A DNA stretch of 64,000 nt, from positions 89,501-153,500 of the forward strand of contig VUYV01000595.1 of the NCBI GenBank assembly GCA_008711295.1, given 5' to 3'. Under the pieces are notes generated by a model, which was given only the letters and a program-made list of their open reading frames with translations, made no database searches and was not told where the DNA came from. Within the stretch, counting starts at the first letter, position 1. Every line of letters starts with the position of its first letter. The DNA comes from Anarhynchus alexandrinus. Lineage: Eukaryota > Chordata > Aves > Charadriiformes > Charadriidae. Shown here piece by piece: positions 1 to 9,043 of the stretch. Made by a program: the position numbers and the translations under genes.

Positions 1-540
1 GGAGGTGTGATCCTCACAACTGATATGACCCTGTTGCTCCACTCAAAGACCACCCAAAATGGTGCAGGCTGAGCACTCCCTAGACTCAGACCCTGGACAA
101 CTGGCCTGCGGTCACATCCTGAGGTAGCAGGACCCATCCCATGCTCAGGCCCCGGAACGGCAAGCTCTCTTGGCCAGCTTTGGCCTGCGAAGGATTACGT
201 GAACTCACGGGCTGTCCCAGTGCCTCCGGCATGGCGGGGGGAGCAGGGGGAGCACGGCAGCCGAGCCGTGAAAGGGCACAAACACCCCCTTATGAGGGGA
301 TGTGGGGGGGCAAAGGTGTCCGTCCCGCCCCCCCAGCCCCACGGTGAGGAAACCCTGCCTGGGCAGAGCAGAACCCGGCTGAGGGCAGGGGGTGCCCCCA
401 GGACACCCTCCCCGGGTCAGGCCGCGCTGCCCAGCCGAGACCCGCAGCCGGACCCCAACGGCGGTTTGCTCCCGACCAAAACCATCCGGAAAACCCGCCA
501 CGCCGAGGGGACAGAAGCGGCCTCCCCCGGCGGCCCCGCG
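1..540. other. GC-rich flank of the promoter, no gene seen
   Basis: The left edge is GC-rich, especially after about 190, with many CpGs from about 380. Several long open frames overlap here on both strands, but that is expected in GC-rich DNA with few stop codons and none shows a recognisable domain. If the minus-strand donor at 547 belongs to NIPAL3, this stretch is the start of its first intron. Confidence 0.5.
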
Positions 541-708
541 CACTCACCTGCTCCCTCTGGGAGCGGCCCGCCCGTTCCACCCCCATGGCCCGGGCCTCCG
601 GCCCCCAACTTCGGTTCCCGGCCGAGCCCCGCGGTCCGTTCCTGCCCGACCCCTCCGATTTGCCGCCAGCCCTGTCAGTCCGGGGCCGGGAAGCAGCTGC
701 AGGCGGCG

Positions 709-713
709 ATTGG
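709..713 (-). promoter_or_regulatory. CCAAT box (NF-Y type), reverse orientation
   Basis: GATTGGCTG context, the classical extended NF-Y site read on the minus strand. It is one of four CCAAT boxes within 270 bp (709-713, 743-747, 934-938, 975-979). Confidence 0.6.
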
Positions 714-742
714 CTGCCGGGCGGGGGTCGGGCCTGGCCCAG

Positions 743-747
743 CCAAT
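743..747 (+). promoter_or_regulatory. CCAAT box (NF-Y type), forward orientation
   Basis: AGCCAATGGG context. It lies 34 bp from the reverse box at 709, a spacing often seen for paired NF-Y sites in CpG-island promoters. Confidence 0.55.
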
Positions 748-851
748 GGGCCGAGCCCCTCTGAGGCGCAGGGCTCTGAGGAGGCGGGCGGGAGGAAGGA
801 GCCGGGTTCCGCCGCTCGTTTCGGGCAGGGCGGAGGGGGCGCATCGTTAAG

Positions 852-861
852 GCGCATGCGC
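852..861. promoter_or_regulatory. NRF1 binding site (perfect palindrome)
   Basis: GCGCATGCGC matches the NRF1 core consensus exactly and is self-complementary. NRF1 sites are typical of bidirectional CpG-island promoters of housekeeping and ciliary genes. Confidence 0.7.
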
Positions 862-933
862 AAGAAGGCTCCTCCGAGCCACCAACCACCTATACCCCGC
901 CGCGCGCACGGCGCCTCTAAGAGCTCGCCTGTG

Positions 934-938
934 ATTGG
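934..938 (-). promoter_or_regulatory. CCAAT box (NF-Y type), reverse orientation
   Basis: GTGATTGGGCG context, read on the minus strand. Confidence 0.5.
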
Positions 939-974
939 GCGCTTGCCGGAGGGCCCAAAGTAACAGGAGCAATG

Positions 975-979
975 ATTGG
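975..979 (-). promoter_or_regulatory. CCAAT box (NF-Y type), reverse orientation
   Basis: ATGATTGGAGG context, 10 bp upstream of the X-box-like element. NF-Y and RFX sites commonly sit side by side. Confidence 0.55.
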
Positions 980-988
980 AGGAGAGCC

Positions 989-1003
989 GTTGTCACGGCA
1001 ACC
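989..1003 (+). promoter_or_regulatory. RFX X-box-like element
   Basis: GTTGTCACGGCAACC is an imperfect palindrome that fits the RFX consensus GTNRCC-N(0-3)-RGYAAC with one departure in the left half. It lies about 65 bp upstream of the plus-strand donor at 1068. RFX2/RFX3 drive genes of cilia and sperm tails, which suits STPG1. Its use here is inferred. Confidence 0.6.
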
Positions 1004-1009
1004 AGGTGT

Positions 1010-1068
1010 ACGCGGTCCCTCAGCTGTCGGTACCGCGAGGGCCGGAGCCTCCCGAGACGCACGGGCAG
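1010..1068 (+). other. Putative untranslated first exon of STPG1
   Basis: The exon is defined only by its strong 3' boundary, ACGGGCAG|GTACCG at 1068/1069, just downstream of the X-box and the last CCAAT box. The 5' boundary is arbitrary because no start-site element can be read. Assignment to STPG1 rests on strand and position. Confidence 0.3.
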
Positions 1069-1182
1069 GTACCGGCGGGTACAGACCGCGCCCGGCCGCC
1101 TCACCGGGGCGAGGGAGGGGTAGGGAGAGTGTGTGTCACCCCAGGCGCGCCCCACCCTGCCTCACCCGGTCCGGTACGCGCC

Positions 1183-1201
1183 ATTCCCAGCGTGCACAGC
1201 G
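1183..1201 (+). promoter_or_regulatory. ZNF143/THAP11-like (SBS) site 1
   Basis: ATTCCCAGCGTGCACAGCG resembles the TTCCCAGCATGCA..GCG core of the Staf/ZNF143 submotif. It differs at the central position (CGTG for CATG). Confidence 0.5.
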
Positions 1202-1227
1202 CTACCTGACAGGGCGGGGGTGCGGCC

Positions 1228-1246
1228 CTTCCCAGCATGCACCGCG
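1228..1246 (+). promoter_or_regulatory. ZNF143/THAP11-like (SBS) site 2
   Basis: CTTCCCAGCATGCACCGCG is close to the ZNF143/THAP11 consensus. It repeats site 1 at a 45-bp interval in the same orientation. Confidence 0.6.
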
Positions 1247-3532
1247 CCATCACCGGGACGGGGTGGGGCCGTGATGTTGCTTCCGGTAGCTCTACAGAGG
1301 GCCTCCTCTCAGGCCGCTGCTCCGCTGCGAGGCGAGGCGGCGGCAGGACTGCCTTCCCGCCCCCCTCAGCGATCGTCCTGTGCGCGGGCAGCAGTCGCCG
1401 GAGCGGTTCGTTGAATGGCGAAAATAGAGGTTACGGCTGAGGCGTTACATCTCTGCAGAGAACCAACCCAGCCCTTCCAGGCTCTGCCCCTTCGCTGCAC
1501 GTTAATAGTGCTGACTGATTTGGTTTAGGAAGAAAACGGTGGGGCTACACGGAGTGGTGGCACTGGATGTGCAGTAGCTCTGTTAACACAGGCACCTGCC
1601 TTTTCTGCATGTTCTGGAGCACGAGGCACATCAAGCAGAAAAGCACCGCTCAGTACCACATAGCGAACAGGAACAGCACTTAAAGCAGTCGTTTCACAGC
1701 TGAAGAAGGAAAACCCCTTCAAAGCACAGCAAGGATTCATTAATGAAACAAATCAATAGGAAGTGGCACCCGGAACAATTTATATCCACAGAGGTGTTTC
1801 AGGTCCAAAGTTGCTCTCCTTGGGGACAAAGCGGCATAAGGGACTAAGAAATGCTGCCAGATCACAACCTTCCACTTGCTGTGTGTTTTCCAAGTTTGCT
1901 GCCTTGTGGCACTGACCACTTCCCTGGCCTGTGCACAACCCCTGTAAGAGCCTTCTCTTGAGCAGTTACTCAGACCTCTTCCCTGCACTAACCTTCTCTC
2001 TAATTGCAGACCTCATCTTAAGATCTGTACTATCCTTTGTCAGAAGCACACTTAAGTTTTCAACGACCTTATATTTAGACTTTCCTAATGCAGCACTAGT
2101 GCAGCTCTGTGACTGGTAGTAAAAACGCCAGAGCTTGATTAGGTGAGGTGTCAGTGTTTTTGTCATGATATGTCTGTAAGAGACTATGCAATATGAAAAC
2201 CTAGTAGCTTCCACCTCACCATCTCTTGGCAGTCAACAACAGTGCCAAGAAAAGGCGTTTGATTCCAGGCCTGCAAAGTGCAGTGCTTCTTGGGTGGCAC
2301 TGGGCAGCTTAGTGTCCAAGTTCGGCAGGAGCCGGGGTGCTCAGCATCTTTCCTCAGATTTTCAGTTTAGAGAGGGACAGCCTGGTGAAGTGAGTTGTTA
2401 AGATGCCTGACTCAGTAAATGAGGACAATCTGCAAAAGCGATTTAACAGCACTGAGTCACCCTTAAAGCCCGTTCATCAACAGTAGTGCTTCGAAGTGCT
2501 TTTTTTCCCTTTGCTTCTTAAATAAAGCAGGGAAATTAAATGCAGAAATGACTGCTGATTTCTTGACTTGAATACTGCATTAATGTTAGATTTGCCTTTA
2601 ACTTACACATCCTATTTAAAATGAGAGCTAGAGTTGTATTTACATGTTTCCTGTATCCCCATATTCAGAATTTTGTTACCATTGGCTGTTCCTTTCGGCT
2701 TTCAAGATTTCCTCCAGTCCTTATAAATACCATAGGAAAGTAATCTGAAACTCAGAAAAAAGGGATTTAATTCTCAGTCAAAGATATTTCAGTATAACCA
2801 AGTGATTAACAAAAATGTTTGAAGTTTATCTCTTCATTTTGATTTTCTTTGCAACTCATAATGATCCTGTTTTGTAACAAGAGCAGCAACTAAGTTTAGA
2901 TCAAGGTTGTTTAGTTAACTTTGTAATCACAACTGATAACAGGATGAGAAAAAATGGTAAAGCAATATTATTGCTTTAAACCTTGAAATTACTCCACATG
3001 CAGCACCCTCGTCTGTACCATCTCCCCGTCCCTCACCCGCCCTGGTCCCATTTCCAATCTTCTTGAGCTCCCCAGGAAACATTGCATTTCTTCTGAAATT
3101 CAGGAGCAAATTCAGAGAAATCAGTGCAGTTAATGCTTATGTAGCGATAGCATAAGATGACCTCTCCTATCTTTTGCTATTCACCCTGATCCTTTCCTGG
3201 TTTGTAGGAATTACATTGGTACTTCTGTTATCTAGCCAGCAGAGGGAAGCAGAAAGATATTTTAAAACCATAGTGTTTTCCCCGCCTGCACGCTGCCGGG
3301 TTTCTTTTCAAGTCCAGCCAACGCTCGCAGGTGCCAAGGGCCTCCTGGGCTTTCTGGATCCAGCTTTCAAGCTACTTCCTCAGCTGGTGGAAAGAGGATG
3401 CCCATGGCCCCTGCTGACAGTCTCCTGCTGTCTGGTGATTACGTGGTAACCCCAGAACTCTGAAAATTAAGTATATTAAGAATTTCTGAAACTTTGTGTG
3501 CCGGGTATGTAAAGTAGGTAAATCAAGGAAGT

Positions 3533-3605
3533 ATTTGGCATCTTCCCTCTTTCTTCTTCTGCCTTTGGCATCTTCCCTTTCTTCTCCTTCCTTTGATCTC
3601 TTCCT
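3533..3605. repeat. Imperfect 29-30 bp pyrimidine-rich tandem repeat
   Basis: A unit starting TTTGGCATCTTCCC and continuing with C/T runs occurs twice, followed by a partial third copy beginning TTTGATCTCTTCC. Confidence 0.7.
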
Positions 3606-5379
3606 CCTTGCTTGTCTCTCCCATCTCAGTGATATCAGGAGTGTATTATCTCAGGATTGAATAACAGCAATCAAGGACGTAAAGGACAAAAGATGAGGGA
3701 AAATGATCAAGGTACAGAAGTTGCTTAAATGTCTTCTGTAGGCGCCATCAGTCTGTCTGGTCAGCTTCCAGGAGTTCCAGATGACCTGATGCTAAGTTCT
3801 GACTAAAAGAGAAGAGGCAGAGTCTTAAGGTAGCTTCTCAAAGCACTCCCTTCCCTTTGAGAATTTCCTGCTTGAAGGGCAGAGCGGGCAGGAAGCCAAA
3901 CCACAAGCTACACAAGGGCTTGGCTGATTCTTTCTTAGGCTTTATCCCTAGAGAAAAGTTACTGCACCAGGTAGGGGAGGGGAAGCATTAGATCCATTAA
4001 AACCAGGCCATTTGGGGGCTGCTGGTTTAGTTTCCCCCAGCAAAAGCACTTGACACTGTCCTCTTCAGCTCAAACCATTTTGGAGCACATTCCTTTAGCA
4101 GGGTAGTCAGGGATAAATGCCAGTACATGAAGTTTACCCACTTGTAATTTAGGCAATGTAAAGAGCTTATTTGCTTCTTGCTAGCTGACCTAGAATACCT
4201 AACAGGTGAGCTGACCCACTTTTGTAACTCTGTCAGTTTACCACTGCCTTCACGCATCCCTACGGGTACCAGAACACTGGAGTTTGCATGGTATTTCTGA
4301 CGGACTTACCTCACAGCTCATAGCCCCCTTATATTACCAGAATACGATTCAAAGCATTCCAAGGGCACAGAGGTTTGCAGTCACTTTAGCAGGAGGTAAA
4401 TTTCCAAGGGCGTGTAGATATCTAATCTCCAATTACTTTCAACAACACTGAGGTGATGATGGGCATGCCAAACCCAGAGCGGGATGCATTGGATTGGAGA
4501 AGGGCTCTGTAGCTGTCTCCCTGACACGTGCTATCCTGGAAGGTGCTAATCAAGAACGTGCTGCCAGAGTAGCAACTCCCCTTTATGGGGCAGGGCTGAG
4601 CATGGGACTCCATCCAAGCCTCAGCGGGCTGGTCAGCAGGAGCAGCCAAGCCTGGGCAACACCAGGGAATGGAGCTTGCAGATGCAGTTTTTTATCAGCT
4701 GCTTTGGAAACCTACTGCAATTTTAATAGCTAGTTCTAGCAAATTGGACCAATCTTGCTTTCCTCAGCACAGCCCTCTTGTCCATGGAGCACAGGGTGGA
4801 GAACCTCAAGCACGTGGCAGGGCTTCCACATGGCAGGGCCACGTGGAGATGCAAGCTGAAGACCAGAGCAGTGCAGTGTTTGTTCTGCTTCTAGTTCTGG
4901 GGGCTGATAAAAAATAGCTAGCTCAGGATCCCTGCCTGCTCCATGCAGACAAGCTCTCAGACCACATCTTCAGAAATCTCCTGTAAGTTTGGCGTCCTAG
5001 GAGTATCACACAGGGGCTGAACTGAAACACAGCGTCAGTCAGAGCAGCTCTGCTGAAATTCCCAGAGTTGCATCACGTACCTCAGCTTTTGCTTTGTCCT
5101 GGAGCATTTTCCTGCAAAGAAAAGTATGTGGAAAACATTATTTGTGACCATCTGCTATATAACTCTGGTGGCATTTTTATGAGGAAGGCCAAATCCACAA
5201 GGATTATGTGTGCAAATAACATGAACTGAAGACCTGGGATCTGATTCCTCACAGTGCTCTTCCAGTTTTAATGGAAGTGGCACATGTTTGGGTTTTATTA
5301 TTTTTAGTACTGTAGTAGCACTATTACACTTGTCCATGCATGCAGCAAGAAACAGCTCAGCTGCAGGAGAAAAACAGAC

Positions 5380-5432
5380 TGGTGAAGTGATTTGCCCATG
5401 ATCTCACTGTAAATCAACAGCGTCTTCTCCAG
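5380..5432 (-). repeat. MIR-like SINE fragment
   Basis: GGTGAAGTGATTTGCCCATG followed by a degenerate TCTCACTGTAAATCAAC resembles the antisense MIR core (GTTAAGTGACTTGCCCAAGGTCAC). It is short and diverged. Confidence 0.4.
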
Positions 5433-6044
5433 TAGACAACACTGCCTGCCCATTCCCATCTATTCTTCCTTTTAGTCTACTCTTTTGCAAGACCAAGCAG
5501 AGCGAGAGCTTCCATTCGTCTCCCTGCCATTTCTGGTTGTTTCTTAAGGGGGAGCGAGTCATTCCAGGGCTGCTGCTGCTGTATGGCCGTCAACACAGGT
5601 CCTGCCTGGACGGGGTTTTTTAATCAACCATATACTCACCCTATGCAGCTTCCATTTCCCCACTTGTAACCTTGCATCTTTCCTGTTCCTTCTTCATCCT
5701 GCAAAAACTTCTACACAATCAAACCCCTTTGTTCAGCCTCGTATCTTTGCATGAGTGGAATAATGCCTAAGTTACTTTCTTTTCTGCTTTTGACTGCGCA
5801 TTGCCTTGTTCTTCAATCCCATGCATCCTGTTCTCTTTCGCCCACTGTTATGCCCACACTATTTTTGGGGGGGACACGGACATCTGATCATTGTCTGATT
5901 CCAGCTCTGAAGTCATCAAAATAGGAACTAAGTTGCTTCCAGGCACTTCCAGGATGTTTTCCATTGGTAACTGGCAGACAAGACAATTAATGAAGTTCAC
6001 ATAATGGCAGAATGCTCTCAAAGATCAGGAACTTCAGCTCTTTC

Positions 6045-6615
6045 CATAGAATCATAGAATGGTTTAGGTTGGAAAGGACCTTGAAGATCATCGAGTTCCA
6101 ACCCCCCTGCCATAGGCAGGGACACCTCTCACTAGACCAGGTTGCCCAAGGCCACGTCCAGCCTGGCCTTGAACACCTCCAGGGATGGGGCCTCAACAAC
6201 CTCTCTGGGCAACCTGTTCCAGTGCCTCACCACCCTCAAAGTGAAAAACTTCTTCCTAATGTTCAATCTAAACCTGCCCTCTTCCAGTTTGAAGCCATTC
6301 CCCCTTGTCCTGTCACTACATGCCCTAGTAAAAAGTCCTTCCCCAGCTCTCCTGTAGGCCCCCTTTAGGTACTGAAAGGCCGCAATAAGATCTCCGCGGA
6401 GCCTTCTCTTCTCCAGGCTGAACAGCCCCAACTCCTTCAGCCTCTCCTCATAGGAGAGGTGCTCCAGCCCTCGGATCATCCTCGTGGCCCTCCTCTGGAC
6501 ACGCTCCAACAGGTCCATGTCCTTCTTATGTTGGGGACTCCAGAGCTGGACGCAGTACTCCAGGTGGGGTCTCACGAGAGTGGAGTAGAGGGGCAGAATC
6601 ACCTCCCTCGCCCTG
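6045..6615 (-). mobile_element. CR1 LINE, 3' end fragment with intact reverse-transcriptase C-terminus
   Basis: On the minus strand this is the 3' end of a chicken-repeat-1 element. It ends in two copies of the ATTCTATG terminal octamer (plus-strand CATAGAATCATAGAAT at 6045). Upstream of that is an uninterrupted frame (minus, 6602-6132, 156 codons) with CR1 ORF2 C-terminal motifs: [39 protein letters not shown] and [23 protein letters not shown]. The element is 5'-truncated at about 6615, where a TA microsatellite begins. It lies antisense inside the presumed STPG1 5' intron. The unbroken frame suggests a fairly young copy, but without the upstream polymerase domain it cannot move by itself. 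Confidence 0.95.
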
Positions 6616-6621
6616 CATGCT

Positions 6622-6684
6622 ACATATACACATATATATATATATATATATGGAATATATATATATTATGTATATATATATATA
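6622..6684. repeat. (TA)n microsatellite
   Basis: A compound TATA/CATA repeat interrupted by GGAA and TTATG, directly beside the truncated 5' side of the CR1 copy. Confidence 0.95.
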
Positions 6685-8869
6685 GCTTTTTCATATGCTC
6701 TTACCTTCCATGCTACATACTGGTATCATTTCACATTTATGTTAGTACAAAGCTATTTCTTTCATCTTTTATGGGTCCCAGATCTCTCAAATCCCACTTT
6801 TTTTTTCTGGGATTGGCAGAAGTAAGGCATGCTACCAAGGGCATTCAGCACTTCATGGGACCACACCTGAAAAGCTGGCGGTATCATGTACAACACAGGT
6901 GGGTTTTGATTTATTTGGCTCTATAAATAGAATCCCACCCAGTCCTCTTTTTGAAAAGCCCAGAAAGAGACAGAGTCAGGAAAGGTGTGGTGACTGCAAA
7001 TAATGCATTCTGCCCTCACGCTGAATTAATGAGGTCCAACTCAGATGTTACAGGTGAGATTTTCGATTTGCTGTGGCTCCCAGTCTATACAAATTGCCGT
7101 GTAGACAGTAGAGAAATTTGATCTTCCCCATACTCAGAAATATTCAGTTTTCCATGCAACAGGAGACTTGCATTAAAGGATTATAATTTTGAAACAATGA
7201 AGACATCTGCCTCAATGCACGATTACAATTAAAGCGTAAAATTTGGGGGTGCAAGTGATGGGTTGGAAAATGATACAGGAAATACAATAATACCATCATT
7301 TATGCTGTTGATACACCTACAGCTGGAATGTTATGTTTAGTTCGGGCCACCCTAACTCTAAAAAAAGGCTGCGGCAGAAATAGACTCAATTTAGAAATAA
7401 GAGATATGATCATTAGAGTACCAGTCAAAACTGAACACACTGAAGATGTTTAAATTAGAGAGAAAGCAAATAAGATGGCTTGAAACGTATGTGAGATAAT
7501 TAAGAAAAATGAAATAGTGAACTTCTCCCATATCATATAAAACAGAAGAATATCAGCATACAGTTAAAAATCAATAAATTTAAACTTGAAAGAAGGAAGT
7601 AATTGTACAGTGTTCATTCTCCCTGTGTAAACTGGGATGATAATTTACCATGAAAGCAACAGATACACAAATAAAAAAAATTAATTAACAGTAGATCATT
7701 TGTGGAACTCACAGCCATAAGGGCCAGTAAGACCAGGTAAGCGAGGTTTAAAAGTTGTTTAGATACACATGGACTATATGGACCATTGCTGTGTTCCAGC
7801 ATCACTGTTCTCAAGAGTCACTCCTAAAAGAATTGGTGTGTTTCGGTCTGTGCTCAGAAAGATGAAGAGCAGGGATGAACTGGGGAAAGGAGCTGTCCCA
7901 TTAGCATCGGGGTGAGCCTGTGCCCATGTCTCATTGTGTTTGCCCCGGGACAGAGGTAACTAATATAGTTTGGTCGACATGTGTGATAGTTCTCTTGCTA
8001 GAATGAAACCCCAGGCCCAGGACTCTATAGTGCCACTCATCAGTCTGCAGAGATCAACAGCACCTCCTTGTCAAAGAAAGGAACTGGATACTTCACTGAT
8101 AAGAGGAAGCATTTTATTTCAGACTGATTTCCAAAGCTGCTGAAGTTACCTAGTGCCTTTGTATTGACTTCAGTGGACTATGGATCTGGTGTTCAACTGA
8201 CTCCGCTGACTATGTCTGCAATACCTATTTAGTATTGTATTTGGGATATTTCTAAAATCCAGCCAAGAAGGAAAATATTTTCTCATTATCAGACAGTTGT
8301 AATTAAGGTGGAAGTCCAACAGCTATTCTAAGCTGCTTTTTCATATGCTCTTACCTTTTACATTTCTACTGGGGCTGAAATTTCCTTTGCTCAGTCTCAC
8401 CGAGAGGTGGTCCTTTTAATTTTGAACCTTTTCAAGGAAAATTGGCAGAGCTGTTGTTAAGTTATCAAAGGGTAAAGAAGGATCCATACGCACACACACT
8501 TTGTGGACTCATTTAGAATATTGTACTAAGCTATCTGAAATTCGTAGCTAAAGTGGATAATTTCAGGATCTGTTCTCTCTGACAAAAGATGTAAATGTTG
8601 TCTCTAAGGTTTCTTTTGCAAGCTGATGAGCATCTCCACCCCAAAAAGAAGAAATCAATGAAACTTAGTACCTGAAAAAGTCACCCTCGCCCCCGTTTCA
8701 TCTCATAGAACTTGCAGTCATCAGTGCTGTATAGCAAAGTTTCTGCTGTTTTAAAATGCAGAAGGTGATTTGTCCTTAAAAATTACATTTGGTAAATTCC
8801 AGGCCTCAGTTACTTCTAGTTTCTTTCCAACTCAGCTACTGACAGTTTCTTTGCTCCCTCTGTTTCCAG
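6685..8869. other. Intronic sequence, no gene recognised
   Basis: AT-rich unique sequence with frequent stops on both strands. A 23-bp stretch at 6685-6707 recurs exactly at 8334-8356. A possible plus-strand exon ends at ACAG|GTGAGA (7057-7058), but its protein is not recognisable. Confidence 0.4.
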
Positions 8870-9043
8870 GTTCCATGCACTGCATGCGAGAAAATCTCCA
8901 ACTATCCAGCTGCAAATGCCTACAAGATCTTGTCATGTTTTCAGTCCAAGCAAGACTTTAGCAAGGGAAACTCTAGCATGTTCCAGCAACCCATTGCTAG
9001 GAAGACTGAGAAGATCCCCACTGCAGCACCCAATCAAGACTAC
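8870..9043 (+). CDS. STPG1 coding exon A
   Basis: 174 nt, phase 0 at both ends, between CTGTTTCCAG and GTAAGG. It encodes 58 residues containing [24 protein letters not shown] and TPAPNxY-like TAAPNQDY, a conserved STPG1 block. Confidence 0.85.

Larger units (their letters stand above)
548..850 (-). other. Putative untranslated first exon, probably NIPAL3
   Basis: The minus strand has a near-consensus donor (exon ...GAGCAG, intron GTGAGT) at 548/547, downstream of the CCAAT boxes and the NRF1 site. That is where a 5'UTR exon of the leftward gene should end. The transcription start is not visible, so the right-hand boundary is a guess. The rest of the gene would lie left of the window. NIPAL3 (a NIPA-like magnesium transporter family member) is named only from conserved gene order. 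Confidence 0.35.
540..1450. promoter_or_regulatory. CpG-island bidirectional promoter (probable NIPAL3 / STPG1)
   Basis: A dense CpG segment has splice donors pointing outward on both strands: minus-strand GCAG|GTGAGT at 548/547 and plus-strand GGGCAG|GTACCG at 1068/1069. Between and around them are CCAAT boxes, an NRF1 palindrome and an X-box-like element, and there is no convincing TATA box. This is the usual architecture of a head-to-head promoter. The identity of the two genes is inferred from the STPG1 exons to the right and from the vertebrate order NIPAL3-STPG1-GRHL3. No NIPAL3 protein-coding exon lies in the window. Confidence 0.7.
1451..6044. other. Probable 5' part of STPG1: introns, 5' coding exons not resolved
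   Basis: The sequence drops to ordinary AT-richer composition. The 5' coding exons of STPG1 should lie between here and 8870, but I could not identify a PG-rich repeat in any plus-strand frame. One candidate exon ends at the excellent donor GAA|GTGAGT (2389/2390), in the phase needed to join the exon at 8870, but its protein is not recognisable. A pyrimidine-rich imperfect tandem repeat lies at 3533-3605. Confidence 0.4.

Noticed and set aside
199..963. 254-codon plus-strand open frame in the CpG island, with overlapping 199-codon minus-strand frame
   Set aside because: Pro/Arg/Gly-rich translation in all frames of GC-rich promoter DNA; no domain, and it crosses promoter elements and opposite-strand signals.
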